Shown: positions 1 through 6,737 of the stretch, in pieces
How the letters are laid out: the number at the start of each line of letters is the position of its first letter
Numbering within the stretch: position 1 is the stretch's first letter
Source: Solirubrobacterales bacterium
GTDB lineage: Bacteria > Actinomycetota > Thermoleophilia > Solirubrobacterales > Solirubrobacteraceae
DNA length: 11,127 bases
Direction of reading: 5' to 3'
Assembly: GCA_025963955.1 (NCBI GenBank)
Contig: JAOPZU010000494.1
Coordinates: 1-11,127, forward strand
Notes under the pieces: generated by a model
What the model was told of the DNA's origin: nothing
Seen by the model: only the letters and a program-made list of their open reading frames with translations
The model's database searches: none
Made by a program: the position numbers and the translations under genes

Positions 1-771
1 TTCGGCCTCACCGAGCCCGACCACGGGAGCGACCCGGGCGGCATGGCCACGCGCGCTCGACGGGACGGCACGGACTGGGTCCTGAACGGCACCAAGATGT
101 GGATCACGAACGGCTCCCTGGCTGACGTGGCCGTCGTGTGGGCGCGCACCGAGGAGGGCATCCGAGGCTTCCTGGTCCCGCGGGGGACGCCCGGCTTCTC
201 GACCCGGGACATCCACCAGAAGATGTCGCTGCGCGCGTCCGTCACGTCGGAGCTCGTCCTGCAGGACTGCCGCCTCCCCGAGGACGCGCTGCTGCCGGAG
301 GCCAAGGGCCTCGCGGGACCGCTCGGGTGCCTCAACGAGGCGCGCTACGGCATCGCCTGGGGGGCGGTGGGCGCTGCCCGTGCCTGCTACGAGGCCGCGC
401 GCGACTACGCCGGCACGCGGGTGCAGTTCGACAAGCCGATCGCGGCCTTCCAGCTGACGCAGCAGAAGCTGGTCGACATGGTGCTCGAGATCGAGAAGGC
501 GCAGCTGGTGGCGCTGCACCTCGGACGCCTCAAGGACGCCGGAGTCCTGCGCCCAGAGCAGGTGAGCTTCGGCAAGCTCAACAACGTCCGAGAGGCGATC
601 GCTGTCGCCCGCGAGGCCCGCACGGTGCTCGGCGCGAGCGGCATCACCCTCGAGTACCCAGTCATGCGGCACGTGAGCAACCTGGAGTCCGTGCTCACCT
701 ACGAGGGCACCAGCGAGATGCACACCCTGGTGCTCGGCCAGGCCGTCACGGGGATCGCGGCCTACCGCTGA
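1..771 (+). CDS. gcdH: Glutaryl-CoA dehydrogenase-type acyl-CoA dehydrogenase (5' truncated)
   Basis: An FAD-dependent acyl-CoA dehydrogenase. The family member it most resembles oxidises and decarboxylates glutaryl-CoA to crotonyl-CoA, at the end of lysine, tryptophan and aromatic CoA pathways. The reading frame is open from base 1, so the N-terminal domain is outside the window and about 256 residues remain. Visible blocks run in family order: GLTEPDHGSDPG (the flavin/substrate loop), NGTKMWITNG, RGFLVPRGTPG, the helix stretch GCLNEARYGIAWG, and the terminal YEGTSEMH followed by LGQAVTGIAAY. The glutamate of YEGT (bases 703-705) aligns with the catalytic base of glutaryl-CoA dehydrogenases. 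GCLNEARYGIAWG and the C-terminal block are much closer to GcdH than to short-chain acyl-CoA dehydrogenases. The N-terminal substrate-binding arginine cannot be checked, so a related dicarboxylyl-CoA substrate is possible. The gene ends 73 bases before the next start and no obvious terminator follows. Confidence 0.85.
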   Translation, partial: FGLTEPDHGSDPGGMATRARRDGTDWVLNGTKMWITNGSLADVAVVWARTEEGIRGFLVPRGTPGFSTRDIHQKMSLRASVTSELVLQDCRLPEDALLPEAKGLAGPLGCLNEARYGIAWGAVGAARACYEAARDYAGTRVQFDKPIAAFQLTQQKLVDMVLEIEKAQLVALHLGRLKDAGVLRPEQVSFGKLNNVREAIAVAREARTVLGASGITLEYPVMRHVSNLESVLTYEGTSEMHTLVLGQAVTGIAAYR

Positions 772-790
772 GGGCCCTTCCGCCGCCAAG

Positions 791-818
791 TTGACTTCTC
801 GGCTCCAGAAGAGATACT
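791..818 (+). promoter_or_regulatory. Candidate sigma-70-type promoter of the 845-6010 operon
   Basis: TTGACT (791-796) and GATACT (813-818) are separated by 16 bases, close to the housekeeping promoter pattern (TTGACA, TATAAT). Transcription would start near 825, only about 20 bases before the start codon at 845. The stretch is AT-richer than the surrounding coding DNA. It overlaps a short inverted repeat, CTTCT (795-799) with AGAAG (807-811). It abuts the perfect palindrome TGACGTCA (818-825), which could bind a regulator. This is a pattern reading only. Confidence 0.5.
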
Positions 819-828
819 GACGTCATGC

Positions 829-848
829 TCATGATTGGTCGATCATGA
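829..848. promoter_or_regulatory. 7-bp inverted repeat over the start codon, likely operator
   Basis: TCATGAT (829-835) and ATCATGA (842-848) form a perfect inverted repeat around the 6-base spacer TGGTCG. It begins a few bases after the predicted transcription start and includes the ATG at 845, so a bound repressor would block transcription directly. A dyad of this size fits operators of TetR- or MarR-type regulators, but no regulator gene is present in the window. An alternative is an RNA hairpin hiding the start codon. Confidence 0.5.
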
Positions 849-2245
849 AGTCCTCGGCACCGTTCGACGAGTGGTCCTCGCGGTGGCGCGAGGACACGCC
901 CGCGAACCCGGCCGACCTCACGGCGTGGCAGCTCGACCGCGCCTGGCGCGTCGCGGAGACCCTGGCGGAGAGCAACCCCTACTACCGCGAGCGGGTGACC
1001 CTCCCGTCGGGGCGGTCGGCAGCGGAGTTCCGCCGGCTGCCCCTGACGCGTAAGGGCGACGTCGTGGCCGACTGCGAGGCGCACCCGCCGTACGGCAGCC
1101 GTACGGTCGCCGACGCCGCCGACATCCGGCACTTCGTGGAGACCAGCGGGACGAGCGGACAGGGGCGCGAGGTCTATGCGCTGGACGAGTCCGACCAGGC
1201 GGCCATCTTCCGTGCCGAAGCCGTCGGCTTCTGGTGGGCCGGTGTCCGACCCGGGACGACGGTCCTGATGACGCTGCCCGTGGGCGTGAGCGCTGCCGGG
1301 CAGTGGTACCGCGGCGGACTGCAGGCGATCGGGGCGAACGTCATCTCAGCCGGCAGCTACAGCACACAGACCAAGGTCGAGCTGTTACGCCGCTTCGGGG
1401 CCGAGGTCGTCGTCGGCACGCCCAGCTACCTGGAGAAGCTCGCCGCATCGTGTGTCGCCGACGGCGCCGATCTGCGCCAGCTCGGCGTCCGCGCGCTCGT
1501 CGTCGCCGGTGAGCCGTACGGTCCCGTCTGGGCCGCCCGGGTCCAGGAGCGGTGGGGGACGACTCTCTACGAGCAGTACGGATGCACGGAGCGGATCATG
1601 GCCTGGACATGCCCGGGCGGGGTGCTCCGCGACGGGCGGCTGGCCGTGCTGCACGTGCCGGCGGAGCTGGCCTACTGGGAGGTCATCGACCCCGAGACGG
1701 GGGAGCACGTGGCGGACGGTGAGTCCGGCGAGCTGGTCTCCACGCCGCTCGACGCACAGGCGTCGCCCCTGTTGCGCTTCGCGACCCGGGACCGGGTCGA
1801 GTACGTCGCGCCGGGCAGCTGTCCCTGCGGGCGCCCACTGGGCGGCATCCGTGCCGGGGGCGTCCAGCGCTACGACAACATGATGAAGATCCGCGGCGTG
1901 AACATGTGGCCGGAGATGTTCGACCGCGTGGTGCTCACGGTCGAGGGAGTGCGTGAGTACCGCGGCACCGTCTTCGATTCCTTCGACGGTGAGTCGATCC
2001 TCGTCGAGGTCGAGCCGCTCGAGGGCGCCGACGGGGCGCTCGGGCAGGCCGTCCGCGCCGCCGTCCGGGCGGCGACCAGCATGACGGTGCAGGTGACGGT
2101 CCTCGCCCCCGGCGACATCGTCGGGTCGGTGCCCGCCGGGTTTGTCAAGGTCTCGCGGTGGCGTGACGACCGGGCCACCGCCGCCTCCGCACGCGACCAG
2201 CACGGCACGAGCAGCGCGAAGGACGCGCTGTCGGACAGGGAGTGA
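845..2245 (+). CDS. PaaK-like phenylacetate-CoA ligase family protein
   Basis: An AMP-forming acyl-CoA ligase of the phenylacetate-CoA ligase family: it would activate an aromatic or other carboxylic acid with ATP and CoA in the cytoplasm. It has 466 residues, slightly longer than the usual 430-440. The ATP loop TSGTSGQGREV is at residues 100-110; many PaaK proteins have lysine where this one has Gln106. YGCTE (245-249) is the adenine/acyl motif and TRDR (314-317) the ribose-binding region. The CPCGRPLGG block and the hinge-region sequence IRGVNMWP are typical of PaaK. Lys435, in FVKVSRW, is the best candidate for the C-terminal catalytic lysine. The last 30 residues are a polar tail. ATG 845 is the only usual start after the in-frame stop at 818. 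There is no clear Shine-Dalgarno sequence, so translation may depend on a very short leader. It is the first gene of the operon. A TTA codon occurs at residue 181. The substrate is unknown. Confidence 0.85.
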   Translation: MKSSAPFDEWSSRWREDTPANPADLTAWQLDRAWRVAETLAESNPYYRERVTLPSGRSAAEFRRLPLTRKGDVVADCEAHPPYGSRTVADAADIRHFVETSGTSGQGREVYALDESDQAAIFRAEAVGFWWAGVRPGTTVLMTLPVGVSAAGQWYRGGLQAIGANVISAGSYSTQTKVELLRRFGAEVVVGTPSYLEKLAASCVADGADLRQLGVRALVVAGEPYGPVWAARVQERWGTTLYEQYGCTERIMAWTCPGGVLRDGRLAVLHVPAELAYWEVIDPETGEHVADGESGELVSTPLDAQASPLLRFATRDRVEYVAPGSCPCGRPLGGIRAGGVQRYDNMMKIRGVNMWPEMFDRVVLTVEGVREYRGTVFDSFDGESILVEVEPLEGADGALGQAVRAAVRAATSMTVQVTVLAPGDIVGSVPAGFVKVSRWRDDRATAASARDQHGTSSAKDALSDRE

Positions 2246-2246
2246 C

Positions 2247-3302
2247 ATGACCGAGCTCGGCCTCTCTCTCGGCCTCAGCCCGAGGGAGTCCATGGACCGG
2301 TTCGTCCAGCTGCTGCAGCGAGCCGAGCAGCTCGGCGTGGACGCAGCTTGGATCGTCGACTCGCAGCTGGCCATGAAGGACGCCTACGTCACCCTTGCCG
2401 TACTGGCCCGGGAGACGCAGACCCTGAAGATGGGGCCGGGCGTGACCAACCTGATCACCCGGCACGAGACCGTCATCGCGAATGCCATGGCGACCCTCGA
2501 GAACCTCAGCCCAGGCCGGATCATGGTCGGGGTCGGTGCGGGCGACAGCGCGGTCTTCCCGATCGGCAGGAAGCCCCTGACCATCCGCGAGTGCGACGAG
2601 GGCGTACGCCGTCTCAAGGCGCTGCTGGCCGGCGAGGCGCTGCCGATGGGGGACGGCGAGAAGGCCCTCTCGTTCGTCCCCGCGAACCGTCCGCCGGTCT
2701 TCTTCGCCGGCAGCCAGCCCCGCATGCTGCGACTGGCCGGAGCCGTCGCGGACGGCGTCATCATCATGGGCCCGGCCGACGTCGAGAGCGTCCGCATGCA
2801 GCTGGCCCAGGTCGACGCCGGTGCGATCGAGGCCGGACGTTCGCCCAGCGACGTCCAGCGCGACCTGTGGGTCACCCTGTCGGTCGGTGACGGGCCCAAG
2901 CCGGTGAACGACGTCAAGTCGTGGTGCTCCGCGCAGGCGCGGTGGATGACGACGTGGCGGGACATGCCGTCGTCCCTGGAGCCCTACCGCTCGGAGATGG
3001 ACCGCGCCGCGAAGGAGTACGACTTCTCCACGCACCTCTCGCTCAGCGCGGGGCACGCCGACACCGTCAGCGACGAGTTCGCCAAGGTCCTCGCGGTGGC
3101 CGGGACGACGCAGGAGTGCCAGAGCAGGCTGGCGGCGCTGGCCGCCACCGGCGTCGACCGCATCACCGTGAGCCTGCTGTCCGGTGGAAGGGAGCGGCGG
3201 CTCGAGGAGATCGCCGAGGTGTGGCAGCCGTTGCGCGCCCTGGTCGGCGGCGTGTGTGGCGACGAGTCCCGGGGCGCGGGCGCGCCGGGGCGGCACCGAT
3301 GA
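2247..3302 (+). CDS. Luciferase-like (LLM family) F420/flavin-dependent oxidoreductase
   Basis: A TIM-barrel oxidoreductase of the bacterial luciferase-like superfamily, closest in appearance to the F420-dependent methylenetetrahydromethanopterin reductase-like branch; 351 residues, a normal length. Visible features: the N-terminal strand LGLSLGLSP; GVTNLITRHE (65-74); LSPGRIMVGVGAGDSA (87-102), the typical phosphate-side loop of this branch; and VFFAGSQPRMLRLAG followed by VADGVIIMG, the C-terminal barrel strand and loop. The start is ATG 2247, one base after the previous stop, preceded by AGGGAG at 2237-2242. An earlier in-frame ATG at 2142 would add a low-complexity extension inside the upstream gene and is unlikely. 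The gene overlaps the thiolase by four bases (ATGA). It could use F420 or FMN and act as a monooxygenase or a reductase; the sequence does not settle this. In this operon it may oxidise or reduce the CoA-activated intermediate. Confidence 0.85.
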   Translation: MTELGLSLGLSPRESMDRFVQLLQRAEQLGVDAAWIVDSQLAMKDAYVTLAVLARETQTLKMGPGVTNLITRHETVIANAMATLENLSPGRIMVGVGAGDSAVFPIGRKPLTIRECDEGVRRLKALLAGEALPMGDGEKALSFVPANRPPVFFAGSQPRMLRLAGAVADGVIIMGPADVESVRMQLAQVDAGAIEAGRSPSDVQRDLWVTLSVGDGPKPVNDVKSWCSAQARWMTTWRDMPSSLEPYRSEMDRAAKEYDFSTHLSLSAGHADTVSDEFAKVLAVAGTTQECQSRLAALAATGVDRITVSLLSGGRERRLEEIAEVWQPLRALVGGVCGDESRGAGAPGRHR

Positions 3303-4474
3303 CGAGCTGGCTCATCGACGGGGTCCGCAGCCCGTTCGGCCGCTTCGGCGGGGGCCTGCGCGACGTGCCGCTCGTGGACCTCGGCGCACAACTCCTGACC
3401 GGACTCCTGGACAGGCACCCCACTGCCCCCCGTGACGCCGACGAGCTCGTGCTGGGCATCGCCATGCTCGAGGGCGGGCTCATGGTCCCGGCCCGTCAGA
3501 TCGCCGTGGCGGCCGGCCTGCGCGAGGACCTGCCGTCGATGACGGTGGACCGGGCGTGCTGCTCGGGGATGACAGCGACCGGCCTGGCGCTGCGGGGGCT
3601 GTCCGCCGGGGGCTCGAGCGCCCTCGTCCTGGGGCTCGACGTCATGAGCCGCACGCCGCGGCTGCTCCACGAGACGCGTTGGGGGTCGCGCCGCGGCGAT
3701 CTCGTCGTCGAGGACCTGCTCCTGCTCCGCTCGCCGCTCTCGGGAACGCCCATCGCCACCTACGCGGGCATCGAGGCGCTGGAACGTGGTGTCACCCGGG
3801 AGATGCAGGACCGGTGGGCGCTGGGCAGCCACAGCCGCTACTTCGCGGCGCTCGAGGACGGCTACTTCGACGGCGAGGTCATGCCGGTCCAGACACCGTC
3901 CGGTGTGCTCGCCGCCGACGAGCAGCCTCGGCGCGGCGGGACGCTCGAGCAGCTCGCCGCCCTGCGGTGCGTCTACGACAGCCCGACGGTGACGGCCGGC
4001 AACGCGCCGGGGCTCAACGACGGCGCCTGCGCCCTGCTCGTCGGGGACGATCGGGCTGTGGAGCGCTACGGCGCCAGGCCGCTGGCCCGCATCCACGCCT
4101 ACCACCAGACGGCGGCCGGCGCCACGTCGGCCGTCTGGCTCCCCGGGCAGGCCATCACGACGGTCGCCGAGGAGGCGGGCCTGTCCGTCGCAGACCTGGA
4201 CGTCATCGAGATCAACGAGGCGTTCGCGGCGACCGCCCTGACCAGCGTCCGCGCCGCGGCCGGGGGCGACGCCGGTCTGGAGGCCGAGCTCCAGCACCGC
4301 ACCAACGCCCACGGCGGGGCCGTGGCCATCGGCCACCCGACGGGTGCCAGCGGCGCACGGATCCTGCTCACGGCCGCGCGGCGGTTGCAGCAGAGCGGCG
4401 GGCGGTGGGCGGCTGCCGCCGTCTGCGGCGGCTTCGGCCAGACCGACGCGGTCCTGCTGGAAGCAGTGTCCTGA
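3299..4474 (+). CDS. Thiolase (acetyl-CoA C-acyltransferase)
   Basis: A degradative-type thiolase that would cleave a 3-oxoacyl-CoA with CoA to release acetyl-CoA, or run the reverse condensation. It has 391 residues, the usual length. All catalytic parts are present: nucleophile Cys87 in RACCSGM, NEAFA (306-310), His346 in AIGHPTGASGAR, and Cys376 in CGGFGQ. The N-terminal sequence IDGVRSPFGRFGG matches the family start. The ATG overlaps the stop of the upstream oxidoreductase (ATGA), so the two are probably translationally coupled. Neighbouring CoA ligase and acyl-CoA dehydrogenase genes point to degradation rather than synthesis. The residue after the catalytic Cys is a second Cys rather than the common Ala or Gly. 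The chain length or ring nature of the substrate cannot be told. Confidence 0.93.
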   Translation: MTSWLIDGVRSPFGRFGGGLRDVPLVDLGAQLLTGLLDRHPTAPRDADELVLGIAMLEGGLMVPARQIAVAAGLREDLPSMTVDRACCSGMTATGLALRGLSAGGSSALVLGLDVMSRTPRLLHETRWGSRRGDLVVEDLLLLRSPLSGTPIATYAGIEALERGVTREMQDRWALGSHSRYFAALEDGYFDGEVMPVQTPSGVLAADEQPRRGGTLEQLAALRCVYDSPTVTAGNAPGLNDGACALLVGDDRAVERYGARPLARIHAYHQTAAGATSAVWLPGQAITTVAEEAGLSVADLDVIEINEAFAATALTSVRAAAGGDAGLEAELQHRTNAHGGAVAIGHPTGASGARILLTAARRLQQSGGRWAAAAVCGGFGQTDAVLLEAVS

Positions 4475-4536
4475 GCGCACGGACAGCAGGGACGGCACCG
4501 CCGCGAGAGCCCGCACCGCGCCCGGCGCTGCGGAGG

Positions 4537-4557
4537 GGCCTGCCCCTGGGGCAGGCC
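4537..4557. promoter_or_regulatory. Perfect 10-bp-arm hairpin in the thiolase-amidohydrolase gap
   Basis: GGCCTGCCCC (4537-4546) and GGGGCAGGCC (4548-4557) are exact complements around a single T. In RNA this would form a very stable stem with a short loop. No U-tract follows, so it is not a classical terminator. It lies in the only sizeable gap (109 bases) of an otherwise tightly packed operon. It may act as a partial terminator, as an RNA-stability element separating expression of the upstream and downstream genes, or as a protein-binding dyad. Confidence 0.6.
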
Positions 4558-4583
4558 GACGACACGAGGGAGAGGTGGCGGCC

Positions 4584-5531
4584 GTGACGCTATGTGTGGA
4601 CGCGCACGTGCACGTGTACGAGCAGGGGGACTGGCCCCCGCGGTGGTTCGACTACGCCGCTCAGCAGTGGGCCGGCCGCGGGCCTGACCGGCTGCCGGAG
4701 CACGTGCGGCCGAAGATGGAGGACGGCCTGGCCGACCCCGGGGCCGTACGCCTGCTCTCGCAGATGACCACGGCCGGCGTGGACGTCTCGGTGCTGCTGG
4801 CGGTGGACTGGGAGCTCGGCATGGACTCCCGGCCCGGCAACGACATCCGGGAGGTCCACGAGCGCTACGGCCGCCTCATGCGCGACAGCGGCGGGCGCAT
4901 CGTCGCCTTCGCCGGGGTGGACCCGCGGCGGCCTGACGCCCTCGGGATCTTCGAGGAGGCGCGCGACCGCCACGGGCTGCGGGGGCTGAAGCTCTATCCG
5001 CCCGCCGGCTTCTACGCCTACGACGAGGCGGCCCAGCCTCTCTACCAGGCCTGCGCGGACTCCGGTCTGCCGGTCGCGATCCACTGCGGTGAGACGCTGG
5101 GCATGCTGCGTCCCCGCTTCAGCAACCCGCTGTTCGTGCAGGACGTTCAGCGGCTCTACCCCGGTCTCACCCTCTGGATCGCGCATGCCGGGGCGCCCTG
5201 GTGGTGGGACGAGGCCGTGGCGGTCGCCGAGGCCGGCGTTGACACCTACCTCGAGCTGTCCAGCTGGCAGGCCGTGGCCTACGAGGACGAGGAGCTGTTC
5301 GTCCGGCGCCTCGGCCGCGCGCTGGGGTCTGTCGGCGTCGACAAGCTGCTTTTCGGCTCGGACCACATCTCCGGGCACCGCGTCCGCGACGACGCGGGCT
5401 ACCGGCGGTGGATCGACTGGTTCCGCGACCTGCCGTCGCTCGGCAGGAAGTACGGCGTGCACGTCACCGACGACGACGTCGAGGCGATGCTGGGCGGCAA
5501 CGCAGCCCGGTGCCTGGGGCTGGAGGCATGA
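4584..5531 (+). CDS. Amidohydrolase_2 (ACMSD-like) metal-dependent decarboxylase/hydrolase
   Basis: A TIM-barrel metal enzyme of the family that contains 2-amino-3-carboxymuconate-6-semialdehyde decarboxylase (ACMSD), gamma-resorcylate decarboxylase and related hydrolases and hydratases. With the start at GTG 4584 it has 315 residues. The metal-site pattern matches ACMSD: His8 and His10 in DAHVHVYE, His167 in AIHCGE, His201 in IAHAGAPWWW (the position of the catalytic His in ACMSD), and Asp260 in LLFGSDH. LRGLKLYPP (about 134-142) is a typical strand-end motif. An alternative GTG at 4575 would add three residues; the GAGGGAG at 4566-4572 is too close to it, so 4584 was chosen. The gene overlaps the next one by four bases. 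It could decarboxylate, hydrolyse or hydrate a ring-cleavage or dicarboxylic intermediate; which of these is not visible. Confidence 0.85.
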   Translation: MTLCVDAHVHVYEQGDWPPRWFDYAAQQWAGRGPDRLPEHVRPKMEDGLADPGAVRLLSQMTTAGVDVSVLLAVDWELGMDSRPGNDIREVHERYGRLMRDSGGRIVAFAGVDPRRPDALGIFEEARDRHGLRGLKLYPPAGFYAYDEAAQPLYQACADSGLPVAIHCGETLGMLRPRFSNPLFVQDVQRLYPGLTLWIAHAGAPWWWDEAVAVAEAGVDTYLELSSWQAVAYEDEELFVRRLGRALGSVGVDKLLFGSDHISGHRVRDDAGYRRWIDWFRDLPSLGRKYGVHVTDDDVEAMLGGNAARCLGLEA

Positions 5532-6010
5532 CGGCTCAGGCGACGCAGGGCGTGGCGGACGGCGGGCAGGCCCGCGTCGCGACTCTCGGCATCGACCACG
5601 TCGTTGTCGTGGTCCGCGACCTCACGGCGGCGGTGGCGCGCTACGCGGCGGTCCTGGGGCCCCCCAGCGGCGTGGAGGGTGGCGTGGACGTCGGTTACCG
5701 CCGGGCGCTGTTCGAGCTGGGGAGCAGCGGACAGCGCATCGAGCTCTGCCAGCCCCTGGACGCCGACGAGCCCGGTGGCCAGAGCCAGGCGAGCCGCTCG
5801 TTCCGGCGCCGACTCGAGACTCTGGGGGAGGGTGTCCACAACGTCGCCCTGCTGGTCGCCGACGTGCCCGCCGCCCGCGCCGCGGCCGAGCGCGCCGGGA
5901 CGACCGTCATCGCCAGCCGGCACAGCGAGAGCTTCTTCCTGCACCCCCGGGACATGTCGGGAGCGCTTCTGCAGCTGCTGGCGGCCGACAGCGCCGACCG
6001 CTCCGGCTGA
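5528..6010 (+). CDS. VOC/glyoxalase-fold protein, methylmalonyl-CoA epimerase-like
   Basis: A 160-residue vicinal-oxygen-chelate protein. It has two beta-alpha-beta-beta-beta modules: the first starts at IDHVVVVVRDL (22-32), the second at GVHNVALLVADV (102-113). The C-terminal block FFLHPRDMSGALLQLL resembles the closing block of methylmalonyl-CoA epimerases, FLHPKD...GVLVEL. Candidate metal ligands are His24, Glu72 and His104. The fourth position, usually Glu in epimerases, is Gln149. Members of the fold can be epimerases, dioxygenases, lyases or isomerases. The neighbourhood favours a CoA-ester or decarboxylation-linked isomerase, but the Gln makes plain epimerase activity uncertain. Its ATG overlaps the amidohydrolase stop (ATGA), so the two are probably made together. 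It is the last gene of the operon, with a hairpin just after it. Confidence 0.8.
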   Translation: MTAQATQGVADGGQARVATLGIDHVVVVVRDLTAAVARYAAVLGPPSGVEGGVDVGYRRALFELGSSGQRIELCQPLDADEPGGQSQASRSFRRRLETLGEGVHNVALLVADVPAARAAAERAGTTVIASRHSESFFLHPRDMSGALLQLLAADSADRSG

Positions 6011-6022
6011 GCGGCGGCGGCA

Positions 6023-6048
6023 CCCGGCCCTGCCGGTCGGGCCCCGGG
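6023..6048. terminator. GC-rich hairpin between convergent genes
   Basis: GGCCC (6026-6030) pairs with GGGCC (6039-6043) around an 8-base loop. CCC (6023-6025) pairs with GGG (6046-6048) past a 2-base bulge. It fills the 39-base gap between the VOC gene and the oppositely oriented UbiX gene, where a two-way terminator is expected. There is no U-run, as is common in high-GC actinobacteria. Confidence 0.45.
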
Positions 6049-6049
6049 C

Positions 6050-6661
6050 TCAGGTGTCGCGGGGCAGTTCGTGCTCCAGACCCCGCCAGGGCGCGGGTCC
6101 GAGCGGTTCGAGACCGAGCCGGGCCAGTGCCCGCCGGGCGGTGTGGTCGATGACGTCGTCGACGGACGTCGGTCGGGCATACATCGCGGGGACGGGTGGC
6201 GCGATCGTCGCACCCGCCTCCGTGGCGGCCGTCATCAGGCGCAGGTGCCCGAGGTGCAGGGGGGACTCCCGGACGAGCAGGACCAGGGGCCGGCCCTCCT
6301 TGAGGTGGACGTCGGCCGCGCGGCTGATGAGGCTGTCGGAGTAGCAGTTCGCGATCGCCGACAGCGTCTTGATCGAGCACGGGGCCACGACCATGCCGGC
6401 TGTCTCGAACGAGCCGGAGGCGATGGACGCCCCGATGCTCGCCGGGCGGTGCACGACGTCCGCCAGCGCCACCACCGACGACAGGTCGCGGTCAAGTTCG
6501 TGGCGGATCGTCAGCGCGCCCGCGGCGCTGACGATCAGGTGGGTCTCGATGGTCGGCTCGGCGGCCAGCAGCTCGAGCATGCGCACGCCGTAGCCGACCC
6601 CGCTGGCCCCGGTGATGGCGACGACGACGCGGCGGTCGGCGGCAGCGAACATGCGCCACAT
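6050..6661 (-). CDS. ubiX: UbiX/Pad1-family flavin prenyltransferase
   Basis: Family members join FMN with dimethylallyl phosphate to make prenylated FMN, the cofactor of UbiD-type reversible decarboxylases. It has 203 residues, near the usual length. Recognisable blocks: AITGASGVGYG (15-25, flavin phosphate loop), VVAPCSIKTLSAIA (91-104), SRAADVHLKEGRPLVLLVRE (113-132, with Lys121, Arg131 and Glu132 at conserved positions), and PPVPAMYARP (155-164, with the Tyr of the family's FYHRP-like motif), ending ARLGLEP. It is UbiX-type rather than the cysteine decarboxylases of the same fold (EpiD). The start could be ATG 6661 or the in-frame ATG 6652; neither has a Shine-Dalgarno sequence. No UbiD is present in the window. 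Since actinobacteria usually make menaquinone, a catabolic decarboxylase partner is likely. It is convergent with the VOC gene. Confidence 0.9.
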   Translation of the reverse strand: MWRMFAAADRRVVVAITGASGVGYGVRMLELLAAEPTIETHLIVSAAGALTIRHELDRDLSSVVALADVVHRPASIGASIASGSFETAGMVVAPCSIKTLSAIANCYSDSLISRAADVHLKEGRPLVLLVRESPLHLGHLRLMTAATEAGATIAPPVPAMYARPTSVDDVIDHTARRALARLGLEPLGPAPWRGLEHELPRDT

Positions 6662-6670
6662 GGTATATCC
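6661..6670. promoter_or_regulatory. GGTATA-type operator candidate at the UbiX gene start
   Basis: TGGTATATCC overlaps the ATG of the UbiX gene and differs at one of ten bases from TGGTATACCC at 7730-7739 in the divergent promoter region. It is a rare AT-rich island in GC-rich DNA. Some GntR/FCD regulators (NanR, UxuR) recognise GGTATA-containing operators, so a shared regulator is plausible. This is an inference from similarity alone. Confidence 0.35.
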
Positions 6671-6737
6671 GCGTTGTGTGCCGGAAGTCGTCACGGTCCG
6701 TGCCCGGCCCCGGCCCGGACGGCGGCCGTGGCGCCGC

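Noticed and set aside
405..698. Minus-strand reading frame inside the acyl-CoA dehydrogenase gene
   Set aside because: It lies opposite a clear acyl-CoA dehydrogenase and has no family motif; long antisense frames are expected at this GC content.
818..825. TGACGTCA as a CRE-like site of functional meaning
   Set aside because: An 8-base palindrome occurs often by chance; it is noted only as part of the promoter region.
2142..2246. Earlier ATG start for the luciferase-like protein
   Set aside because: It would add a low-complexity extension fully inside the upstream gene; ATG 2247 has a good ribosome binding site and matches the family N-terminus.
1385..2374. Long minus-strand frame opposite the PaaK-like gene
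   Set aside because: The protein is Arg/Gly/His-rich with no recognisable domain, and it spans the junction of two well-supported plus-strand genes.
2984..4516. 510-codon minus-strand frame opposite the thiolase
   Set aside because: The plus strand codes for a thiolase with all catalytic residues; the antisense product is low-complexity.
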